DNA of 11,245 nt, taken from contig JAHYJF010000098.1 of the NCBI GenBank assembly GCA_019428955.1, positions 1 to 11,245 on the forward strand. Reading direction: 5' to 3'. Both the position numbers and the translations under genes were made by a program. The notes beneath the pieces were generated by a model that saw nothing but the letters and a program-made list of their open reading frames with translations, was not told the DNA's origin and made no database searches. Positions 6,459 through 11,245 of the stretch are shown here, in pieces (the first letter of the stretch is position 1; every line of letters begins with the position of its first letter). Source of the DNA: Burkholderiaceae bacterium (lineage in GTDB: Bacteria > Pseudomonadota > Gammaproteobacteria > Burkholderiales > Burkholderiaceae_E).

Positions 6459-7418
6459 ATGGCGCGGCCAAGCTTCCCGATCAACCAGATAAGAGAGCCG
6501 GATTCGGGGGGCCAGAAGAGCGCTACGGAACAACGGCATCAACGCTTCGCGCTGTTCGACCTCGGATTGAGGCCGTTCTACTTGCTGGCGGCCTGGTGGA
6601 GCACCTTGTCGGTGCTGGCATGGGGCCTGGTGGCGGCTGGCATCCTGCCACTGCGGGTGATGATTCCTGGCGGCAAGCCCAAGAACCTGCTGTTTCCGGC
6701 GGCATTGCTGGTCATGGGCGTGGTGTCAATCGTCTGGAACCTGGCGCCCGAGCGCGCCTACTCGATGGCACGCGTCGGGATGGGCGCGATAGTGGTCGTG
6801 GTCATAGTCATGAGCGGTCGGGTCATCCCCGGTTTCACCCGCGCCAACCTGCAACGCCAGGATATCGCCAACACCGTATGGGTCGAGCGCGGACTGCTGG
6901 CAGCAGCGATTGCCATGTTTGCATTGGACGCGCTCCAGTTCGATCAGCGGCTGGCCGCGCTGGTGGCCCTCGCTGGCGCAGTGCTGACGCTGGCCCGCAG
7001 CCTGCGCTGGAGGCCCTGGGCAACGCGATCGATCGCGCTCCTGTGGATGTTGCATCTGGCCCACGCCTGGCTGGCCATCTGGTTCACACTGCGCGCCCTG
7101 GGCGGCTTGGGATTTGCCATGGCCGATGCCATGGCCATGCACGCACTCACGGTCGGGCTGATCGGCGGCATCTGTCTTGCGATGATGATGCGCACCGCGC
7201 GCGGTCACACGGGCCGGGCCGTTATCGCCTCGGGCTGGGACGCGGCCGCTTTTTCCTGGTTGATGCTCGCCGCCCTGGCACGGGTCTTGGCGCCGCTGTT
7301 TCCGGCCAGTTACGTGATGTTGATGGCACTCTCCGGAGCCATGTGGGCGCTGGCATTTGGCATCTTTGCGCTGGCCTATCTGCCGATACTGGGCATGGAC
7401 AAGGTCCGGCAGCACTGA
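6459..7418 (+). CDS. NnrS family membrane protein, short form lacking the WHxHEM segment
   Basis: A polytopic inner-membrane protein of 319 residues. NnrS features are clear: FDLGLRPFYLLAA at 33-45 (normally GFRPFFL), SGRVIPGFTRANL at 119-131 (normally GGRVIPxFT), LLWMLHLAHAW at 194-204, MHALTVGLIGG at 227-237, and MMMRTARGHTGRAV at 242-255. NnrS proteins are heme- and copper-containing membrane proteins linked to resistance to nitric oxide stress and are usually close to 400 residues. Here the region between the first span and the GGRVIP motif is roughly 80-90 residues short. The WHxHEMxFG and GFLLTAxxNWTG segments I would expect are missing, with the join at about residues 62-76. An AAGGG ribosome site at 6448-6452 overlaps the stop of the preceding Usp gene, so this is the last gene of that operon. 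It may be a distinct subfamily or an in-frame deletion. Confidence 0.8.
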   Translation: MARPSFPINQIREPDSGGQKSATEQRHQRFALFDLGLRPFYLLAAWWSTLSVLAWGLVAAGILPLRVMIPGGKPKNLLFPAALLVMGVVSIVWNLAPERAYSMARVGMGAIVVVVIVMSGRVIPGFTRANLQRQDIANTVWVERGLLAAAIAMFALDALQFDQRLAALVALAGAVLTLARSLRWRPWATRSIALLWMLHLAHAWLAIWFTLRALGGLGFAMADAMAMHALTVGLIGGICLAMMMRTARGHTGRAVIASGWDAAAFSWLMLAALARVLAPLFPASYVMLMALSGAMWALAFGIFALAYLPILGMDKVRQH

Positions 7419-7535
7419 TCCTTACAAGTCCTTTGGCCGACACCGTCGCCTAGTGCATCACGGCGACGATGATCTTGGTTGCCGGCATAGGCGCGGGGCA
7501 AACTGGAGCCCATCACCGACCCGACGGACCAGGAC
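7419..7535. other. Intergenic gap after the stress operon
   Basis: 117 bases without a gene. It contains a 7-bp stem, CGTCGCC at 7444-7450 with GGCGACG at 7462-7468, and an 11-base loop. No T run follows, so it is only a poor terminator candidate. No convincing promoter for the next gene was found. Confidence 0.3.
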
Positions 7536-8306
7536 ATGGAGCCGCAATCCCGCACTTTCCAGCCGTCACCGGCGTCGGCCCTTTCTCCCTGCCCGTATGC
7601 CGGTTGCGGCCAGATCGCAGACGCGTTGCACGAATTGCGCCAACCCGCCAGTTCGCTGGCGCTGCTGCTAGCCATTCTCGAGAGAAAGGCGCAGGACCCG
7701 GCGCTGTCGCCTGCTCTTCGGGCAGCGCAGGGGGCGATAGAGCGGCTGGGCGTGTTATTGCCGGCGTTACCGTTGGCCTGCTTGGGCCAGAGCCGGTCGA
7801 GCGCGGAGCGGTCCGCTCCTGGCTATCTCATCAACGACCAGGAGTGTTCGGCCGCAGGAGATCCAATGCTCGGCTATCAGGCCGAATTGTGGCCGACGCT
7901 GGCACCAGGGATCAATCCCGGGGCAAGCGCGCAAGGCCGGGCGACGAGCGCCCCTCAGGAACTGACGCTGATCGTCGAGGACCACGCCGATGTCGCCGCA
8001 GCGCTGGCGGCGCTGCTCGAGGACTCGGGCCGCCAGGTCCGCATCGCCGCAGACGCCGACGAGGCGGCGGCAGTGCTGGGTTCCGGCCTGGAGTTCGGCG
8101 CGGTGATCGCGGATTTCGGCTTGCCGGGAACTCGCAGCGGACTCGACGTGTTGGCGCTCGCCAGCCACAAGTTGCCCCGGCCCATCCTGGTACTGATCAG
8201 TGGCGATTGCTCACCAGAGCTCGCCGTAAGGGCGCGGCACAGCGGCCTGAGCCTGCTGAACAAGCCGCTGCGGGCGGATGAACTGCTGGCCGTGCTTGGG
8301 CCATGA
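7536..8306 (+). CDS. Response-regulator receiver protein with orphan histidine-kinase H-box and no ATPase domain
   Basis: A 256-residue soluble protein. The C-terminal half (about 142-256) is a receiver domain with all expected residues: the acidic pair Glu148-Asp149, the phospho-acceptor Asp193 in ADFGLPG, Ser222 in VLISGD, and Lys243 in LNKPL. The N-terminal part carries ALHELRQPASSLALLLAIL at 30-48, which resembles the H-box of hybrid kinases with the LRQPL motif, with His32 as the possible phospho site. A short helical stretch follows. The kinase ATP-binding domain with its N, G1 and G2 boxes, expected between these parts, is absent; a linker of about 60 residues with no recognisable motif takes its place. 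The gene looks like the remains, or a trimmed version, of a hybrid histidine kinase. The ATG at 7536 has a poor ribosome site (AGGA, too close) and no ATG, GTG or TTG lies upstream before the in-frame stop at 7488, so the start is less certain. Confidence 0.7.
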   Translation: MEPQSRTFQPSPASALSPCPYAGCGQIADALHELRQPASSLALLLAILERKAQDPALSPALRAAQGAIERLGVLLPALPLACLGQSRSSAERSAPGYLINDQECSAAGDPMLGYQAELWPTLAPGINPGASAQGRATSAPQELTLIVEDHADVAAALAALLEDSGRQVRIAADADEAAAVLGSGLEFGAVIADFGLPGTRSGLDVLALASHKLPRPILVLISGDCSPELAVRARHSGLSLLNKPLRADELLAVLGP

Positions 8307-8345
8307 ATTCTTCGCGACGCGCTCCATCGACCGAATGGCTTTGCT

Positions 8346-8930
8346 ATGCTCGCAGCGATGGCGCAGCGACTCTGGAGAAGGCTTACCGGCTTGACCATGA
8401 TCCTGCTGGTGGCGATCGGCACCAGCAGGGACGGCGCGTGGGCGCAGAGCGCGGCGCAGCGCGAACTTCCTGCCGGCGGGATTGTCCAGGGCGACCTGAT
8501 TGCGGTTGCCGACGGCGACTCGTTTACCCTGCGGGCGGCCGATGGACGGGTATGGCAGGTGAGGATTGCGGCGATCGATGCGCCCGAGCGCAGGCAGCCG
8601 TGGTCGGACGTCGCTCGCCAGCGCCTGCGGCAACGCCTGCAGGGCCGCGAAGTTCGGGTCCAGGCCGGCAAGTTCGACCCCTACGGACGCATTGTGGGCA
8701 CCGTCTTCGTTGCCGACGAGGACGTTGGGCTGGCCCAGGTGGTCGACGGGTTGGCCTGGCATTTCCGCCGCTACGAGCGCGACCAGAAGCCCATTGCGCG
8801 CGCCCGCTACGCCCGCGCGGAAGCGACGGCACGCCAGTCCCGGCGAGGCCTCTGGCACGACCCTGCGCCGCTGCCCCCGTGGGTGTTTCGCAGCCGCATG
8901 CGCGCTCAGGGCAAGCAGCACCAGCGCTGA
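8346..8930 (+). CDS. Exported thermonuclease-like (SNase fold) nuclease
   Basis: A 194-residue protein with an N-terminal signal sequence (hydrophobic core around 16-25, cleavage probably after AWA at 31-33) and an SNase domain at about 45-171. Key elements of staphylococcal-nuclease chemistry are present: VADGDSF at 54-60 (calcium-binding aspartate region), VRIAAIDAPE at 72-81 (Arg73 and Glu81 matching the catalytic Arg and Glu), and DPYGRIVG at 111-118 (second catalytic Arg115). It should cut DNA or RNA in the periplasm or outside the cell. The C terminus ends in a basic stretch. The ATG at 8346 gives the longest form; the ATG at 8358 is an equal or better start, because TATGCT at 8345-8350 looks like a -10 box that would start the transcript right at 8358. 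No good ribosome site precedes either. It converges on rlmB with 26 bases between the stop codons. Confidence 0.85.
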   Translation: MLAAMAQRLWRRLTGLTMILLVAIGTSRDGAWAQSAAQRELPAGGIVQGDLIAVADGDSFTLRAADGRVWQVRIAAIDAPERRQPWSDVARQRLRQRLQGREVRVQAGKFDPYGRIVGTVFVADEDVGLAQVVDGLAWHFRRYERDQKPIARARYARAEATARQSRRGLWHDPAPLPPWVFRSRMRAQGKQHQR

Positions 8931-8956
8931 CTAAGGCGAGGGTGTCGCCCGCGGAC

Positions 8957-9700
8957 CTAGCTGGCCGGGGAGCCGGCCGCAGCGCGTTGCCGGACGGTCT
9001 CATAAAGCACGATTCCCGCGGCCACGGACACATTCAGGCTCGATACCTGGCCGGCCATAGGGATGCTGGCCAGCAGATCGCAGCGATCCCTGGTCAGTCG
9101 GCGCAGGCCGGTGCCTTCGGCACCGAGCACCCAGGCGACAGACTGGGGGACCTCGATCTCATAGATCGACTCGGTTGCCTCGTCGGCCGCGCCCACGGTC
9201 CAGACGCGATTTTCCTGGAGCGTATCGAGTGCCCGCGCCAGGTTGGTGACCATCACGTAGGGAACCGACTCGGCCGCACCACTGGCGGTCTGGATGGCCA
9301 CTTCGGTGAGCAGGCAGGAGTGATCCTTGGGAGCGATCACCCCGTGGCAACCGGCTCCGTCGGCAACCCTTAGGCAGGCCCCGAGATTGCGCGGATCGGT
9401 AACGCCATCAAGCACCAGCAACAGCGCCGGTCCGTCGATGCCGGCGAGCAGATCTTCGAGCGTGAGCGTCGGAACGGCAGCCTCGACAATCGCCACCACC
9501 CCCTGGTGCCGTCGTTTCGGGCAAAGTCGGTCGAGCCGGTTGGCATCGGCCGACATTGCCCGGACACCCAGGTCGGTGGCCAGTTTCACCAGTTCGCGCA
9601 TCCGCGGGTCGTCGCGGTCCTGGTCGACATATAGTTCGTTGATCGACTCCGGGCTATGGCGCAAACGGGCCAGCACCGCATGAAAACCGTAAATTCGCAT
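8957..9700 (-). CDS. rlmB: 23S rRNA (guanosine-2'-O-)-methyltransferase RlmB
   Basis: A SPOUT-class methyltransferase that methylates the 2'-hydroxyl of G2251 in the 23S rRNA peptidyl-transferase region (E. coli numbering). The 247 residues are close to the family length. The N-terminal substrate-binding domain begins MRIYGFHAVLARLRHSP. The SPOUT motifs are clear: LDGVTDPRNLGACLRVADGAG at about 136-156, ATG-free linker, WVLGAEGTGLRRLT at about 199-212, and IPMAGQVSSLNVSVAAGIVLYE at about 222-243, forming the trefoil knot that binds S-adenosylmethionine. The ATG overlaps the stop codon of rnr by one base (TGATG), with GGAAGG just upstream. The two genes are therefore co-transcribed and likely translationally coupled, the usual rnr-rlmB arrangement in beta- and gammaproteobacteria. 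Confidence 0.95.
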   Translation of the reverse strand: MRIYGFHAVLARLRHSPESINELYVDQDRDDPRMRELVKLATDLGVRAMSADANRLDRLCPKRRHQGVVAIVEAAVPTLTLEDLLAGIDGPALLLVLDGVTDPRNLGACLRVADGAGCHGVIAPKDHSCLLTEVAIQTASGAAESVPYVMVTNLARALDTLQENRVWTVGAADEATESIYEIEVPQSVAWVLGAEGTGLRRLTRDRCDLLASIPMAGQVSSLNVSVAAGIVLYETVRQRAAAGSPAS

Positions 9701-11112
9701 CAGTCCTTCCTTGTGCGTTTTATCCGCTTGGCCGCCTTGCCCTTGGCTGCCGGCTTGACCGCTTTGGAAGCGTCCGGTCTCTTCCTCGCCCCGGCCTTGC
9801 CGGCCTTGGCGTTTGGTCGCTGGCCGCCGGTCTTGCGAGCGCCCGCATGTTCACGCCCCGGTCCACTCACAAGTTCCCGATAGCCCGCGCGCGGCACCAA
9901 CCGGAATTCGATACGACGCGCCTCGAGATCGACCCGCGCAACCTGAACCTCGATCTCGTCAGTGAGCCGGAAACGCCGCCCGGTGCGTTCACCGCGCAAT
10001 TCATGGGCTCCTTCGCTGAACTGGAAATACTCCTCACCGAGCTCCGAAACGTGCAACAAGCCTTCGACATAGAGGTCGGTGAGCGTGACGAACACACCGA
10101 ACGGCGCCACCCCGGTTATCCGGCCGACGAATTGCTCGCCCACACGTTCGCGCATGTACTGGCATTTGAGCCATGCCTCGACGTCGCGCGACGCCTCGTC
10201 GGCGCGGCGTTCATAGGCTGAACAACTGACTCCGTGGTGCTGCCAGGATTCAAACGCGGCACGCTCCTGATCGCGGAGTTCCGCCTCGGCGCGAACCCCG
10301 TAAGGCAAGCTTGGCCGGTAGCGGCGGCGGGCCAGCAGCGCCTTGATCACGCGATGGGTCAGCAGGTCCGGATAACGGCGAATCGGCGAAGTGAAGTGCG
10401 CGTAGGCCGGATAGGCGAGCCCGAAATGGCCTTCATTGACCGGGGTGTAGATCGCCTGCTGCATCGAGCGCAGCAACATCGTCTGGACCAGCGCGGCATC
10501 GGGCCGGGCGCGCACCAGTGCCCCGATCTCGGCATAGTCGCGCGGCGTGGGATCATCGCCCCCGCCCAGGGTCATCCCGACGGTGCGCAGGAACTCACGC
10601 AGCAGGGCGAGCTTCTGCGGAGTCGGACCCTCGTGAACCCGGAACAAGCCGGGGTGCTTGCCACGGGACATGAAATCGGCCGCGCAGACGTTGGCGGCGA
10701 GCATGCACTCCTCGATCAGGCGGTGGGCATCATTGCGCACCAGGGGTTCGATGCGTTCGATGCGCCCGGCCGGATCGCAAACGATCCTGGTTTCGACGGT
10801 GTCGAAGTCGAGCGCGCCGCGCGCCTCGCGCGCCCGGGCCATGATCCGATAGAGATCGTGCAGGTGGCCCAGGTGTTGGCGCAATTCGGCGCTGTGCGTG
10901 CCGGCCGCGGCGCGAGCTTCGAGCGCCGACCCGGAAAGCATGCTCCAGACATCATCGTAGGTCAGCCGCGCCGCCGAACACATCACCGCGGCGTAAAACT
11001 GGTAACCACGGACCTCACCATCGAGGTTGACGTTCATGTCGCAAACCAGCACCAGGCGATCGACGTGCGGGTTGAGCGAACATAGCCCGTTCGAGAGCTT
11101 TTCGGGGAGCAT
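9700..11112 (-). CDS. rnr: Ribonuclease R, C-terminal two-thirds only (5' part replaced at a groEL junction)
   Basis: RNase R is a 3'-to-5' exoribonuclease that degrades structured RNA. The visible frame gives 470 residues from the first ATG, against about 750-815 for the family. It covers the later part of the RNB domain, including HFTSPIRRYPDLLTHR at 239-254, an S1 RNA-binding domain at about 325-406, and a lysine-rich tail at about 421-470. Homology continues past this ATG to about 11145 (SVYFPRRVIP before MLPE), so the ATG is internal and not a true start. The N-terminal helix-turn-helix, the two cold-shock domains and the DARDFDD aspartates that hold the catalytic metal are missing, because groEL sequence begins there. 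An in-frame TGA lies upstream inside the groEL part. As drawn the product could not be an active nuclease. Either the assembly is chimeric or the gene is broken. It overlaps rlmB by one base. Confidence 0.9.
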   Translation of the reverse strand: MLPEKLSNGLCSLNPHVDRLVLVCDMNVNLDGEVRGYQFYAAVMCSAARLTYDDVWSMLSGSALEARAAAGTHSAELRQHLGHLHDLYRIMARAREARGALDFDTVETRIVCDPAGRIERIEPLVRNDAHRLIEECMLAANVCAADFMSRGKHPGLFRVHEGPTPQKLALLREFLRTVGMTLGGGDDPTPRDYAEIGALVRARPDAALVQTMLLRSMQQAIYTPVNEGHFGLAYPAYAHFTSPIRRYPDLLTHRVIKALLARRRYRPSLPYGVRAEAELRDQERAAFESWQHHGVSCSAYERRADEASRDVEAWLKCQYMRERVGEQFVGRITGVAPFGVFVTLTDLYVEGLLHVSELGEEYFQFSEGAHELRGERTGRRFRLTDEIEVQVARVDLEARRIEFRLVPRAGYRELVSGPGREHAGARKTGGQRPNAKAGKAGARKRPDASKAVKPAAKGKAAKRIKRTRKD

Positions 11113-11142
11113 CGGAATGACCCGGCGCGGAAAATATACCGA

Positions 11143-11146
11143 GGTC
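11143..11146 (-). other. Junction between groEL-derived and rnr-derived sequence
   Basis: RNase R homology can be followed up to the threonine codon at 11143-11145 (TSVYFPRR). GroEL homology reads down to the aspartate codon at 11144-11146 (EEATSDYD). The two claims overlap by about three bases, a microhomology-like join. The two frames do not agree. Confidence 0.8.
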
Positions 11147-11245
11147 GTAGTCGCTGGTGGCTTCTTCGATTTGCACGCGCACTTGCTTCACGCGGGCTTC
11201 GATGTCAGCAGCCGGGCCGGCACCGTCGATGATGATGGTGTTTTC
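11144..11245 (-). pseudogene. groEL: groEL fragment (60 kDa chaperonin, internal piece)
   Basis: Read on the minus strand from the window edge, 34 codons give a sequence starting ENTIIIDGAGPAADIEA and ending QIEEATSDYD. This is the apical-to-intermediate region of the chaperonin GroEL (around residues 328-361 in E. coli, IIDGxG and QIEEATSDYDREKLQ). After SDYD the expected REKLQERVAKL does not follow; the frame instead runs into rnr DNA out of frame and meets a stop about 42 codons later. The piece continues beyond the window edge, so its upstream extent is unknown. Confidence 0.85.

Noticed and set aside
6323..7453. 376-codon plus-strand open frame overlapping the Usp and NnrS genes
   Set aside because: It is out of frame with two clear family members, is rich in Arg and Gly, and has no domain.
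7444..7468. 7-bp hairpin considered as the terminator of the NnrS operon
   Set aside because: The loop is long and no T tract follows.
8303..9373. 356-codon plus-strand open frame across the nuclease and rlmB
   Set aside because: It overlaps the SNase gene and is antisense to rlmB, both strongly supported; no domain is seen.
10234..11085. 283-codon plus-strand open frame
   Set aside because: It is antisense to clear RNase R coding sequence.
11112..11114. ATG at 11112 as the true start of RNase R
   Set aside because: RNase R homology continues upstream of it (SVYFPRRVIP), so it is an internal methionine and not the gene start.
1..11245. CRISPR array, insertion sequence, tRNA or rRNA genes
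   Set aside because: No regularly spaced repeats, transposase motifs, cloverleaf structures or rRNA-like sequence were seen.

Overview
The window looks like chromosomal DNA of a GC-rich betaproteobacterium, most likely Rhodocyclales or a relative such as an Accumulibacter-type organism. This rests on high GC third positions, Shine-Dalgarno-led genes, the rnr-rlmB gene order, and the family look of the cytochromes, DUF302 and NnrS proteins. It is an inference from sequence style, since no search could be run.

Left part (1-4005), plus strand, is a c-type cytochrome module. Two paralogous periplasmic monoheme cytochromes (79-390, 712-1017) precede a 666-residue inner-membrane protein (1189-3189) that joins a nine-heme periplasmic c-type domain to a multi-span b-type cytochrome domain. 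This is the architecture of Geobacter CbcL-type quinone oxidoreductases. A strong intrinsic terminator (3211-3243) closes it. A membrane-anchored TPR protein of the CcmI/NrfG type (3349-4005) follows and may help attach heme to these cytochromes. Several strong hairpins sit between the cytochrome genes.

Middle part (4180-7418), plus strand, is a compact probable operon: a DUF302 protein, a protein of three fused universal-stress (UspA) domains, a single-domain UspA protein, and a short NnrS-family membrane protein that lacks the usual WHxHEM segment. A 9-bp direct repeat near a possible promoter sits just upstream. The combination suggests a response to redox, low-oxygen or nitrosative stress.

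Next (7536-8930) come a receiver-domain protein with an orphan histidine-kinase H-box but no ATPase domain, and an exported thermonuclease-fold (SNase) protein. Converging on them from the minus strand are rlmB (8957-9700) and the 3' two-thirds of rnr (from 9700). At 11143-11146 rnr stops abruptly and about 100 bp of an unrelated gene, groEL, begins on the same strand but in another frame. This is either an assembly chimera at a contig end or a real rearrangement that removes the RNase R catalytic aspartates. It is the main integrity warning for the window.

Working picture (inference): quinol electrons enter the b-type domain, pass through the nonaheme domain, and may leave through small methionine-poor c-type cytochromes. 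The stress operon next door may be controlled separately.
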